Assembly (NCBI GenBank): GCA_044226045.1
Contig: JBGAHR010000005.1
Location: 88,593-152,592, forward strand
DNA length: 64,000 nucleotides
Reading direction: 5' to 3'
From: Endoryza sp044226045
GTDB lineage: Bacteria; Bacteroidota; Bacteroidia; Chitinophagales; Chitinophagaceae
The translations under genes and the position numbers were made by a program. Each line of letters starts with the position of its first letter. Positions within the stretch are counted from its first letter, which is position 1. Of the stretch, positions 1-7,967 are shown piece by piece. The notes under the pieces were generated by a model. It was not told the DNA's origin and made no database searches. It saw only the letters and a list, made by a program, of their open reading frames with translations.

Positions 1-695
1 GTGTCGTAGAAATTCGAGTATTCGGTTACATTCAGGCAGGCGGCACCGGAGGGAGCTGCATAGCTGAATTTACTCTTGTTATACAGCACGGTCATGACGG
101 TTTCGCTGCTTTTTCCCAGGCATACGCTTCCTTGTGCCGCTAACGGATCGGTTATGATGCCGTGAAATTCGGAGAATCCGTTGTTGACAAAGAATGAATA
201 GGGATTGTTCATGACGAAGTACTGGTTCTGCATGTGAAACTTAGACGTTGGCAGAATGTTCATTACAATATTGGGTCTTGTAGCGCTGGCCCAGTTGCCT
301 GAAAGACTAAGATTTCTCATACACTGAAACGTTCCCCAATTGTAAATGGCGCTTTTTCCTTTCAGATCAAGACCGAAGCCGATTCCATTTCCGATCACGA
401 AACGGGCCCCGGGTCTGACTACGATCGTACCCGAATCCATGTAGAACTGGTCTACCGTAAGATCGGAGCATACTATCAGCGTACCTCCTCGTAGCGTTAA
501 TGAGGTAAAAGTGGCGGTGGCGCCATAGTACCATTTTTTTACGCCATCATTGATGGTTTCATTGTTAGTGACTGATGGTTCGGAGCCATCACAACTGTCT
601 AGAGGAGGGGGAGTGATACATTGGGCGCGCACGTAAGACTGGCTGAAAAGACATAGCAATGCCACCAGGATTAGTTGGATTGGTTTTGTATACAT
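1..695 (-). CDS. Secreted surface protein, N-terminal part (partial)
   Basis: An open frame starts at ATG 695 and runs off the left edge without a stop, giving at least 231 residues. The first 25 or so residues are a clear signal peptide (basic start, hydrophobic core, SYVRAQ cleavage end). The mature part is rich in Gly, Ser, Thr and Asn, with short alternating hydrophobic strands such as GTLIVCSDL and GTIVVRPGARFVIG. This resembles right-handed beta-helix repeats of large Bacteroidota surface proteins. Such proteins usually end in a T9SS sorting domain, but that end is outside the window, so T9SS export is an inference. I recognise no specific family and give no function. Confidence 0.7.
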   Translation of the reverse strand, partial: MYTKPIQLILVALLCLFSQSYVRAQCITPPPLDSCDGSEPSVTNNETINDGVKKWYYGATATFTSLTLRGGTLIVCSDLTVDQFYMDSGTIVVRPGARFVIGNGIGFGLDLKGKSAIYNWGTFQCMRNLSLSGNWASATRPNIVMNILPTSKFHMQNQYFVMNNPYSFFVNNGFSEFHGIITDPLAAQGSVCLGKSSETVMTVLYNKSKFSYAAPSGAACLNVTEYSNFYD

Positions 696-983
696 GGTAT
701 CAGATTTAGGATTCGGCAGGGTGCCCGAGAGCGAAGGATAAGGTTGCAAAAAATCGAGGATGCCAGGTCGCAAACCAATTATTCGATGATCAATCAATCT
801 GGTTCTTCACAGGATATCACAGCGACCTGACAAACCTGCGATGTGGTTGACTGTTGCACCAACCGAATACAAATTAGAAGGATGAATTCAAAAAGAAGAA
901 TGAACCTGTGCCAAGTGTTCAAAAAACAGGCGCATGTGAAAGGATTGACCGCCGAACCGAAAACGGCTTTTGTAAATATTTAA

Positions 984-1742
984 CTATTCTCCCAGCCATG
1001 ATTTGAAATCGTGCATTTTTTCCCGGCTAACGATGACTTCTTTCTCAAAAACAGGATGTAAATGCAGCTTCAAACGGTTTCCGCTATAGGGATGAATATG
1101 TTTTACCGCTTTAAAAGCCAGTAAAAGCGACCGATTCACTCTGAAGAAATTATCAGGATCTAACATTTCCGCCAGCTCTTCCAAAGAATATTCTACCAGG
1201 AATTTTGCGTCCTGGTAAGTTTTAAAATATACGAAACGCTCAAAAGAGAAGAAGTAGGCGATTTCGCTGACTTCTACCGACACAAATTTCTGTCCCTGTT
1301 TTACCAGGAATCTGTTTCTGTATACTTGTTCACGGGTGGGGAGGGTAGAAGAGAGCATGCCGGCCGGCAGGAGTTGTTTATGCCAGGCCGAAGACCTGGT
1401 TGTTGTGGCCAGTTCACGGCTGTCGGCATCGAAGAGCTGTTTTTCTGCCAGGTATTCGAGATTATTGGTTCGAAAGGCGGTAAAATGATATTGGTCATTT
1501 TCCAGGGAGAATATGACCGTTGCTTCCAGGCCAAAGGCCGAAACCAGGTGAGGGCTTTTGTCACGAAGCATCTCCTTGCTCACCAGGATGACGTCGGGCG
1601 ACCCATGTGCCTTGAGCCAGTCGAGCGATTCCGGGACGGATGGTACGGTGGCTACAATTTGAATGGTGTTGTCGAATTTCCTGAGTGTGCGTTCCAGTTT
1701 TCTGCTGCTATGCTTTACTTCATCAACTACTAAAACTTTCAT
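984..1742 (-). CDS. LytTR-family response regulator with degenerate receiver
   Basis: The protein has a receiver-like N-terminus (about residues 1-115) and a LytTR DNA-binding domain (about 150-252, with FLVKQGQKFVSVEVSEIAYF and FFRVNRSLLLAF). LytTR regulators bind promoter direct repeats and are usually paired with LytS-type kinases; none is adjacent here. The phosphoacceptor region reads PDVILVSKEM, so the Asp expected at about residue 55 is Ser, and the acidic pair near residue 7 is DE. Phosphorylation-independent control is therefore likely, by inference. I chose ATG 1742 because the protein then begins MKVLVVDE as receivers do; an in-frame GTG lies six bases upstream at 1748. The domain call is firm; the target is unknown. 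Confidence 0.88.
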   Translation of the reverse strand: MKVLVVDEVKHSSRKLERTLRKFDNTIQIVATVPSVPESLDWLKAHGSPDVILVSKEMLRDKSPHLVSAFGLEATVIFSLENDQYHFTAFRTNNLEYLAEKQLFDADSRELATTTRSSAWHKQLLPAGMLSSTLPTREQVYRNRFLVKQGQKFVSVEVSEIAYFFSFERFVYFKTYQDAKFLVEYSLEELAEMLDPDNFFRVNRSLLLAFKAVKHIHPYSGNRLKLHLHPVFEKEVIVSREKMHDFKSWLGE

Positions 1743-1874
1743 GGCCACTGTTGAATGTTCAAAATGTCCGTCGAATTTACACTACAATAAGGCGGGAAAC
1801 GAACAAAAAGGCATCAGCAGTAAATCCCCATGGATAAGCTGTAAGAATAGGGGTATGAAGTGTGTAAAGTTTTG

Positions 1875-1905
1875 TTGGCATATATGCTAAAAAAATTTAG
1901 TTTTG
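1875..1905 (+). promoter_or_regulatory. Bacteroidetes-type promoter of tRNA-Arg
   Basis: A TTG at 1875-1877 is followed after 20 bases by TAGTTTTG at 1898-1905, a perfect TAnnTTTG -7 box. The tRNA starts 11 bases further on, which suits a short processed leader. The call rests on motif match and spacing only. Confidence 0.6.
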
Positions 1906-1916
1906 CGCCCTGTTCC

Positions 1917-1990
1917 GGTCCGGTAGCTCAGCTGAATAGAGCAACAGCCTTCTAAGCTGTGGGTCATTGGTTTGAATCCAATCCGGATCA
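1917..1990 (+). tRNA. tRNA-Arg (TCT anticodon), copy 1
   Basis: This is a complete 74-base cloverleaf. The acceptor stem GGTCCGG pairs with CCGGATC (one G-T wobble). The D arm is GCTC/GAGC and the anticodon stem is ACAGC/GCTGT around the loop CTTCTAA, giving anticodon TCT at 1951-1953. The T arm is ATTGG/CCAAT and the discriminator base is A. CCA is not encoded. It reads AGA codons. A near-identical copy lies 1.29 kb downstream. Confidence 0.95.
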
Positions 1991-2010
1991 CTGCCTGTAT
2001 TTATACAAAG

Positions 2011-2041
2011 AACCCGCTCAGAAAGCGGGTTTTGTTTTTTT
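2011..2041 (+). terminator. Rho-independent terminator after tRNA-Arg copy 1
   Basis: An 8-bp stem AACCCGCT/AGCGGGTT with a 5-base loop is followed directly by a T-rich tract. It ends the tRNA transcript. Confidence 0.8.
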
Positions 2042-2395
2042 CAGAACAATATCTCTATTGAATGTATTCCATTAACCAGACTGGTTTCGACGTTTTTTCC
2101 GAGTTATTCCAACCAAGAAGCCAGATTGGAATCAAACCATATTAAAGCTTTCTCGACCGAAAAAATCATACGCGGTCAAGACCCCTGACTTTTGGTTTTG
2201 TTTTGCTGTTTAAAAGTGAATATACCTTGGAAAAGTGTAAAGGCTATTTATTTCTCCGATTTGCAGCTCAATTAGTAGTCCAAAAATACGAGGGAAACAA
2301 AAAGGGCTGGTACTACAGTAATGACAGGCTATGATAATTAATATCTATTGACTTCTGGTTGGCTCAATTTGTTTTACATAAATTCTTAGGCTTAC
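2042..2395. other. Intergenic stretch with no convincing gene
   Basis: This A/T-rich stretch lies between the tRNA terminator and the toxin gene. The plus strand holds one open frame ending with TGA at 2332-2334 that has no start codon after its preceding stop. It could be a gene remnant, but I recognise nothing in it. Confidence 0.4.
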
Positions 2396-2809
2396 TCAGG
2401 ACATCTTCATTACGATTTCCAGGAATGTCTCAATACTACAAACATTCACCTTCGGAAACTCCAGATTCTTCACCACATTAAAATGGGCATCATTCGTAAC
2501 AAGATAATCTGCATTACAGGATACTGCAATATCAAAAAACTTATTGTCATCCGGATCTGCTATAATTGCTTGCCATTTGTAATAGATATGCTTGAAAATA
2601 ACGTCAGGTGATTCTGAAAGGATATTGTCGATTATTTCAAATGCACCGGGCGCGCCGTGCTCACCTATTACTTCTTCATATTCATGCAGAATTTCCTGAC
2701 ACAATCCGATTTCGAATTTTCCTTCAACAAATGCATTCCAAATTGGCCGGTAGCGGCTCCTTATTCCGATTGCAACCAGTAAAACATTTGAGTCAAGAAC
2801 TACACGCAT
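2396..2809 (-). CDS. PIN-domain toxin (putative VapC-like RNase)
   Basis: This 137-residue protein has the layout of the 'putative toxin-antitoxin system toxin component, PIN family' (COG1569-like). It starts MRVVLDSNVLL with Asp6, has acidic residues at 43-46 (EYEE), the cluster DPDDNKFFD at 85-93, and ends the active site with LVTND at 103-107. These acidic residues form the usual metal site of PIN ribonucleases. The start codon overlaps the stop of the upstream gene by one base (TGATG), so the two genes are translationally coupled, as is typical of toxin-antitoxin pairs. The RNA target is unknown. The pair lies between two duplicate tRNA-Arg genes. Confidence 0.88.
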   Translation of the reverse strand: MRVVLDSNVLLVAIGIRSRYRPIWNAFVEGKFEIGLCQEILHEYEEVIGEHGAPGAFEIIDNILSESPDVIFKHIYYKWQAIIADPDDNKFFDIAVSCNADYLVTNDAHFNVVKNLEFPKVNVCSIETFLEIVMKMS

Positions 2810-3045
2810 CAGTGAGAAGAATGTGGCTTGCGAAGATGTTTTTGAGCGAGATCATCGTAATGTTCAGAGGAAATGCTCTTTTCCTTTTCCCATGTATCCA
2901 CCTTGCTGTCGAGTTGTTTAGCCATAAGTTGAACCGCTAAACGCCTCATTTGGATATAGTCTTCTTCAGGCATAGGATTTTTAAACAGGCGGAGCATGTC
3001 CTGTTGCTGTTGATTAAGTTGGTTAAATGATAAAGGCTCTCCCAT
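2809..3045 (-). CDS. Putative antitoxin of the PIN toxin
   Basis: This small 78-residue charged and amphipathic protein sits directly upstream of the PIN gene and overlaps it by one base. I see no ribbon-helix-helix or AbrB signature, so the antitoxin role comes from size, position and coupling. The frame can be extended to a TTG at 3069, but that TTG overlaps a perfect TAnnTTTG promoter box (3067-3074, minus strand), so ATG 3045 is the better start. The sequence begins MGEPLSFNQLNQQQQDMLRL and has a helix-rich middle. In such operons the antitoxin usually represses its own promoter; this is inferred, not shown. Confidence 0.72.
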   Translation of the reverse strand: MGEPLSFNQLNQQQQDMLRLFKNPMPEEDYIQMRRLAVQLMAKQLDSKVDTWEKEKSISSEHYDDLAQKHLRKPHSSH

Positions 3046-3066
3046 TTTTAATAAAGATATTATTCT

Positions 3067-3097
3067 CAAATTTACTCCTTTCCATGGTATTCAGCAA
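3067..3097 (-). promoter_or_regulatory. Promoter of the toxin-antitoxin operon
   Basis: On the minus strand TTG (3097-3095) is followed 20 bases later by TAAATTTG (3074-3067), a perfect Bacteroidetes -7 box. The antitoxin ATG lies 21 bases beyond the box. Motif-based call. Confidence 0.6.
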
Positions 3098-3208
3098 CAG
3101 ACACCCGGGTAGCAGCCAGGCCAATTGCCCAATGACATTTTTGTTGAAATATTTTACTGTAAATCAGCAGCTTACCATAGTACCGCAATATAAAATCCTT
3201 ACTGTTCC

Positions 3209-3282
3209 AGTCCGGTAGCTCAGTTGAATAGAGCAACAGCCTTCTAAGCTGTGGGTCATTGGTTTGAATCCAATCCGGATCA
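3209..3282 (+). tRNA. tRNA-Arg (TCT anticodon), copy 2, with A1-C72 mismatch
   Basis: This second 74-base copy differs from copy 1 at two positions: base 1 is A instead of G, and one D-loop base changes from C to T. The A1 leaves a mismatch with C72 at the end of the acceptor stem; all other stems are intact and the anticodon is TCT. The sequence where a -7 box should lie (about 3190-3197) does not match TAnnTTTG. The gene could be functional or decaying. Confidence 0.85.
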
Positions 3283-3301
3283 CTGCCTTACTTTGTGCAT
3301 A

Positions 3302-3331
3302 AAACCCGCAAAATGCGGGTTTCTTTATTTT
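3302..3331 (+). terminator. Rho-independent terminator after tRNA-Arg copy 2
   Basis: A 9-bp stem AAACCCGCA/TGCGGGTTT with a 3-base loop is followed by a T-rich tail. Its presence suggests the second tRNA copy is, or was, transcribed. Confidence 0.75.
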
Positions 3332-3837
3332 AACTCCGTCCGGTAAGTAACAAAGAATGGAAAGTTGGTTCTGGAGGCAACTTAAGAATAAATAAATATT
3401 AAATGCTTTCGTTCGCTATGATCTTCATCCTATGATGGTGAAAAAGTGATAATCAAATCGAGACCTACAGAAAAGCGCTGTTACTGTGTTATTACTTTTT
3501 AACAAGCAAGCCTTTTGCCTTAATTGTCTATCCAAACACTGTTTCCTTTTATGGCGGTAATTAACCAAAATCAGCAATAAAAATCACTGGACATTTAAAA
3601 AACGATTTTACCTGCGATTTTTAAAAAAACCTGCAATTAACCCTTTCATTTCGGCATACACCCTTTCATTTTGGAAGGGTTTTTTATTGATTCCGCTTTG
3701 CCAGATAGCCATCCTTTTAGGCTAAAAGCATTGCCAGACAACCACTTGGCGCTCCTTTCCCCGATTTTTCCGATATGGGCATTCCATTTGGCAGAATGAA
3801 TCGGACTATTTACTTCAACCTGTTTAACAATAGCTCG
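3332..3837 (+). other. Long leader or promoter region of the kdp locus
   Basis: About 500 bases separate the tRNA terminator from the first likely kdp-locus ORF. I see no gene here beyond a possible upstream start (ATG 3775) for the next ORF. The regulator at the end of the locus is a sigma-54 activator, so a -24/-12 promoter is expected, but I found no site with GG-N10-GC. The region contains a direct repeat CCCTTTCATTT (about 3641 and 3661) and one terminator-like hairpin. Confidence 0.5.
3660..3688 (+). terminator. Terminator-like hairpin in the kdp leader
   Basis: A 6-bp stem ACCCTT/AAGGGT with a 9-base loop is followed by a T tract. It lies about 150 bases before the first kdp-locus ORF, so it could be a leader attenuator or the end of a small upstream transcript. 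The stem is short. Confidence 0.45.
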
Positions 3838-3972
3838 ATGAAAAAGGAACCGAATTCACACCTGGGCGACCGCACACCACGATTAAAAGATTTTTTGATG
3901 GTGATCATGGCGGTTGCAGTGCTGATAGCATTTTCCTGGATCGCCTATTTTAAACTGGGTTGGTTTCACTAA
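3838..3972 (+). CDS. Small single-pass membrane protein upstream of kdpF
   Basis: This 44-residue protein has a charged N-terminus (MKKEPNSHLGDRTPRLKD) and one membrane helix at about 19-38, ending KLGWFH. I chose ATG 3838; an in-frame ATG at 3775 would add 21 residues that look unlike a signal or helix. It is the first of three tiny membrane proteins ahead of kdpA, with a gap of only 10 bases to the next. I know of no named family. By position it may be an accessory of the KdpFABC pump or of its assembly. Confidence 0.55.
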   Translation: MKKEPNSHLGDRTPRLKDFLMVIMAVAVLIAFSWIAYFKLGWFH

Positions 3973-3982
3973 ACATAACACT

Positions 3983-4066
3983 ATGCTACCACTATTATTA
4001 TTTCTCGCCGGCCTGTGCTGCTTCTATGTCTGTTACAAATCCATTGACTGGTTCGAAAAAATTTAA
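3983..4066 (+). CDS. 27-residue membrane micro-ORF in the kdp locus
   Basis: The ORF encodes MLPLLLFLAGLCCFYVCYKS followed by IDWFEKI: one hydrophobic helix with a short charged tail. It lies 10 bases after the previous ORF and 5 bases before kdpF. Its shape (helix plus a short tail ending in an aromatic and a Lys) resembles KdpF, so it may be a second KdpF-like peptide. No experimental family is known to me. Confidence 0.5.
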   Translation: MLPLLLFLAGLCCFYVCYKSIDWFEKI

Positions 4067-4071
4067 ATAAC

Positions 4072-4152
4072 ATGATGACCGCCTTATTAATCCTTTCAGT
4101 CGCTGTCCTGGCTTATCTGCTTTACGTGCTCATCAAACCTGAAAAATTTTAA
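4072..4152 (+). CDS. kdpF: KdpF, small subunit of the potassium-transporting ATPase
   Basis: The ORF encodes 26 residues starting MMTALLILSVAVLAYLLYVL and ending IKPEKF. The ending LLYVLIKPEKF is the typical KdpF pattern. KdpF is a single-helix peptide that stabilises KdpFABC in the inner membrane. It ends 13 bases before kdpA. A second ATG at 4075 could be the true start. Confidence 0.8.
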   Translation: MMTALLILSVAVLAYLLYVLIKPEKF

Positions 4153-4165
4153 ACAAAGAAATGGT

Positions 4166-5887
4166 ATGATCACCAAAGAAATCATCGGTATAATACTCAT
4201 CTATGGAACAGCCATCCTGCTGGCATGGCCGCTTGGAAAATATATTTCCGCGGTTTTCAGCGGACGTAAATCCCTTCTCGATTTTCTTTCACCGGTTGAA
4301 CGACGCATTTTTCGTTTTTGTGGTATCAATCCTGCGGAAGAAATGGACTGGAAACAAAACCTGAAGGCGTTACTGACCATCAACCTCGTCTGGTTTGTCT
4401 ATGGATTTGTACTGCTGTTAACGCAGGGTTCATTGGGACTAAATCCCGATGGAAATCCTTCCCAAACACCCGACCTGGCCTTTAATACTGTAATATCGTT
4501 CCTGGTCAACTGCGACCTGCAGCACTATAGTGGTGAAACCGGTTTAACCTATCTCACGCAGGTAGGTGTGATCAGTTTCCTGATGTTTGTGTCTGCGGCT
4601 ACCGGCATAGCTGCCGTAGCGGTATTTTTCCGGGCCTTGCGAGACAAGGTTACCGACAAACTGGGCAACTTTTATGTATTCCTGGTTAAAAGCATTACCC
4701 GGATATTATTACCCATCAGTCTATTACTGGCCACTTTGCTGGTGTTTAATGGCACACCCAGTTCCTTTAAAGGAAAGGACGGTATTGTCACCTTGCAGGG
4801 AGATTCCGTTCAGGTTAGCCGCGGGCCAGCTGCTGCCATGATTGCTATTAAGCATCTGGGTACAAACGGAGGCGGATGGTTTGGTACCAACTCAGCCCAT
4901 CCAATGGAGAACCCTAACAGTTTTACCAATTCACTGGAGCTGGTTGCTCAGTTATTGATACCCCTGGCCTTGTTATTCGCATTTGGTTATTTTGTTAATA
5001 GAAAAAAATTAGCTTTCATCATTGGTGCAGTAATGACCATCGGATTCCTGACACTGGTCATTCCAACCATTGTGCAGGAAGTAAAAGGAAGTCCTGCCAT
5101 TGCCGCTCTTGGGATCAGCCAGCCAACAGGAGCCATGGAAGGAAAAGAAGTGCGGTTTGGTCCTGCGGTATCGGGTTTCTGGAGTATTGCCACTACCGTC
5201 ATTTCAACCGGCTCAGTCAACTCAATGCATGACAGTTCCATGCCCTTATCGGGATTGATGCAACTGCTCGCTATGATGATTAACTCGTTTTACGGAGGTT
5301 GTGGAGTGGGTATATTGAACTATTTCATTTATCTCATTATTGCAGTATTTATCTCCGGATTAATGGTAGGCCGTACACCGGAGTTTATGGGTCATAAAGT
5401 AGAAGCAAGGGAAGTAAAAATTGCGGCGCTGATTACATTATTATCTCCATTCCTGATTCTGACCGGCACTGCTTTGGCAGCCTACTTTAACGTACACCAT
5501 GCTGCAGCGCAATGGTCGGTGGCTCCCGGCAACTGGTTGAATAATCCCGGCTACCACGGATTCAGCGAAATGCTTTATGAGAACACGTCAGCAAATGCCA
5601 ACAATGGAAGTGGATTCGAAGGTTTGGGAGACAATAACATCTTCTGGAATGTAGTCACCGGCTTCATCCTGTTCCTCGGCAGATTCCTCCCCATCATTGG
5701 GCCCATTGCCATTGCAGGATTACTGGCCAGAAAAAAACACATTCCCGATTCGGCAGGAACGCTGAAGATTGATTCGGTCACTTTTGGCGCTATGACTTTT
5801 GCGGTGATTATCATCGTTAATGCGCTGTCCTATTTTCCGGCGCTGGTGCTGGGCCCGATCGCCGACTATTTCTCTAATCATCCATAA
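4166..5887 (+). CDS. kdpA: KdpA, potassium-binding channel-like subunit
   Basis: KdpA carries potassium selection and passage in the KdpFABC P-type ATPase. The 573-residue length is typical. The four filter-like P-loops are visible, for example TNGGGWFGTNSAHPMENP and the region around GGCGVGILNYFIY, along with the conserved loop GRTPEFMGHKVEAREVK. About ten membrane helices are predicted by eye. It is followed after 9 bases by kdpB. Confidence 0.97.
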   Translation: MITKEIIGIILIYGTAILLAWPLGKYISAVFSGRKSLLDFLSPVERRIFRFCGINPAEEMDWKQNLKALLTINLVWFVYGFVLLLTQGSLGLNPDGNPSQTPDLAFNTVISFLVNCDLQHYSGETGLTYLTQVGVISFLMFVSAATGIAAVAVFFRALRDKVTDKLGNFYVFLVKSITRILLPISLLLATLLVFNGTPSSFKGKDGIVTLQGDSVQVSRGPAAAMIAIKHLGTNGGGWFGTNSAHPMENPNSFTNSLELVAQLLIPLALLFAFGYFVNRKKLAFIIGAVMTIGFLTLVIPTIVQEVKGSPAIAALGISQPTGAMEGKEVRFGPAVSGFWSIATTVISTGSVNSMHDSSMPLSGLMQLLAMMINSFYGGCGVGILNYFIYLIIAVFISGLMVGRTPEFMGHKVEAREVKIAALITLLSPFLILTGTALAAYFNVHHAAAQWSVAPGNWLNNPGYHGFSEMLYENTSANANNGSGFEGLGDNNIFWNVVTGFILFLGRFLPIIGPIAIAGLLARKKHIPDSAGTLKIDSVTFGAMTFAVIIIVNALSYFPALVLGPIADYFSNHP

Positions 5888-5896
5888 ACAGGTTTT

Positions 5897-7957
5897 ATGT
5901 CAACTCATCATAGAAAAGCATATCGTTTATTTGATCCTGCCCTGATCAACACGGCATTGAAAGCTTCGTTTACCAAATTGAACCCGGTGTTGATGATCAG
6001 AAACCCGGTGATGTTCACTGTGGAGATAGGCACGTTTGTCATGTTTGTTGTGGCAACCTATACAGTGGTTACCGGCAATACCTCACAGGGTCCGGTATGG
6101 TACAATGTAACCATCTTTTTAGTGTTACTATTAACTGTTCTCTTTGCCAACTTCGCAGAAGCCATTGCCGAAGCCAGGGGCAAAGCGCAGGCTGAAACGC
6201 TTCGTAAAACAAGGCAGGACACACCCGCCAAATTGATCGTACCTGTGAATGGTACACTGGAGGAAGAAGTGCAGATCATTTCTTCCGCCCAATTGAAACT
6301 GCAGGACAGGTTTGTTTGTGAAGCCGGTGATATTATTCCGATGGATGGTGAAATCGTCGAGGGCATTGCCACTATCGATGAAAGCGCCATCACTGGTGAG
6401 TCTGCCCCGGTTATCCGGGAAGCCGGGGGTGATAAATCTTCGGTTACCGGTGGAACCAAAGTGCTGTCGGATCGCATTGTGGTGAGGGTAACAACTGCGC
6501 CGGGAGAATCATTCCTCGATAAAATGATCGCATTGGTAGAAGGCGCCAACCGGCAGAAAACACCCAACGAAATCGCACTGACCATACTATTGGCTTCTTT
6601 TACCATCGTGTTTGTGATTGTATGCGTAACATTAAAACCGTTTGCGGATTACGCCCAGACACCTATTACCATCGCTGCCTTTATTTCACTGTTCGTTTGC
6701 CTGATACCGACCACTATTGGGGGATTGCTTAGCGCCATTGGTATTGCCGGTATGGACAGAGCCCTGCGGGCAAACGTAATTGCCAAAAGTGGTAAGGCCG
6801 TTGAAACCGCCGGTGATGTGGATACGTTGTTACTGGATAAAACAGGAACTATTACAATCGGCAACCGGAAAGCCACCCAGTTTTATCCTGCAAGCGGTGT
6901 AGCTGAAAAAGAATTTATTGAACTCGCTGCCATGAGCTCATTGGCTGATGAAACACCGGAAGGTAAATCTATTATTGAGCTGGCAGCCAACAAGGGGATT
7001 GCCCTGGAGAAAAAACAAAAAGACTGGCGATTCATACAATTCACAGCAGAAACGAGAAGCAGTGGGGTGGACCTTCCGGGCGGCCTCATGATTCGAAAAG
7101 GAGCACAGGATTCCATTAGGAAGCTGGTAGAGAAATCCGGTCACTCCTTTCCAAAAAAAACAGCCGAGCGGGTCACACTTATTGCCCAGAACGGAGGCAC
7201 CCCCCTGGTGGTGTCTGCAAACAACGAGGTAAAAGGAGTGATTGAATTGCAGGATATCATCAAGCCTGGTATCCAGGAGCGATTCGAACGTCTTCGGAAA
7301 ATGGGTGTGAAAACCGTGATGGTTACGGGCGATAATCCGCTGACTGCAAAATACATTGCTGAAAAGGCAGGGGTGGATGATTTCATAGCAGAAGCTACTC
7401 CTGAAGACAAAATGAATTATATAAGAAGAGAGCAACAGGGGGGTAAACTCGTTGCCATGATGGGAGATGGAACCAATGATGCGCCCGCCCTCGCACAGGC
7501 AGATGTAGGCGTAGCCATGAATAGTGGTACGCAGGCAGCCAAAGAAGCCAGCAATATGGTGGACATGGATAATGACCCTACCAAACTGATTGAAGTGGTT
7601 GAAATCGGCAAACAATTGCTGATCACCCGAGGTACTTTGACCACCTTCTCCATTGCCAATGATGTGGCCAAGTACTTCGCTATAGTACCTGCATTGTTTA
7701 TTGCCTCTATTCCGGCGCTTCAGCATCTGAATATTATGAACCTGAAGAGTCCCGAATCAGCGATTCTCTCGGCCGTTATATTTAATGCCATCATCATTCC
7801 CATTCTCATTCCATTGGCTCTAAAAGGAGTGCAATACAAACCCATTGGTGCATCGGCCTTGCTCAGACGAAACCTGCTGATCTATGGACTGGGCGGAATT
7901 ATCGTACCCTTCATCGGAATAAAACTGATAGACCTGTTCATTGCTTTATTTATCTAA
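5897..7957 (+). CDS. kdpB: KdpB, catalytic P-type ATPase subunit
   Basis: This 686-residue P-type ATPase has the phosphorylation motif DKTGTITIG (Asp314), the actuator motif TGES, the nucleotide-binding domain between, and the hinge motif GDGTNDAPAL near residue 522. KdpB hydrolyses ATP to power potassium uptake by KdpA. Length and motif order match the family. It is preceded by kdpA and followed 10 bases later by kdpC in the same frame direction. Confidence 0.97.
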   Translation: MSTHHRKAYRLFDPALINTALKASFTKLNPVLMIRNPVMFTVEIGTFVMFVVATYTVVTGNTSQGPVWYNVTIFLVLLLTVLFANFAEAIAEARGKAQAETLRKTRQDTPAKLIVPVNGTLEEEVQIISSAQLKLQDRFVCEAGDIIPMDGEIVEGIATIDESAITGESAPVIREAGGDKSSVTGGTKVLSDRIVVRVTTAPGESFLDKMIALVEGANRQKTPNEIALTILLASFTIVFVIVCVTLKPFADYAQTPITIAAFISLFVCLIPTTIGGLLSAIGIAGMDRALRANVIAKSGKAVETAGDVDTLLLDKTGTITIGNRKATQFYPASGVAEKEFIELAAMSSLADETPEGKSIIELAANKGIALEKKQKDWRFIQFTAETRSSGVDLPGGLMIRKGAQDSIRKLVEKSGHSFPKKTAERVTLIAQNGGTPLVVSANNEVKGVIELQDIIKPGIQERFERLRKMGVKTVMVTGDNPLTAKYIAEKAGVDDFIAEATPEDKMNYIRREQQGGKLVAMMGDGTNDAPALAQADVGVAMNSGTQAAKEASNMVDMDNDPTKLIEVVEIGKQLLITRGTLTTFSIANDVAKYFAIVPALFIASIPALQHLNIMNLKSPESAILSAVIFNAIIIPILIPLALKGVQYKPIGASALLRRNLLIYGLGGIIVPFIGIKLIDLFIALFI

Positions 7958-7967
7958 ACAACCTCAC

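Noticed and set aside
2143..2334. Open frame with an apparent C-terminus between tRNA-Arg copy 1 and the toxin gene
   Set aside because: There is no start codon after the preceding stop, and I recognise nothing in the translation; at most a gene remnant.
1917..3282. Integrated genomic island with att sites at the two tRNA genes
   Set aside because: No integrase, excisionase or transposase is present, and both ends are complete tRNAs rather than a tRNA plus a 3' fragment.
3660..3740. Candidate sigma-54 (-24/-12) promoter for kdp, such as AGGGTTTTTTATTGA at about 3676, and GG-N11-GC at 3720-3734
   Set aside because: The first lacks the essential GC of the -12 element (TTGA instead of TTGC) and overlaps a terminator-like hairpin; the second has one base too many between GG and GC. 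No site meets GG-N10-GC.
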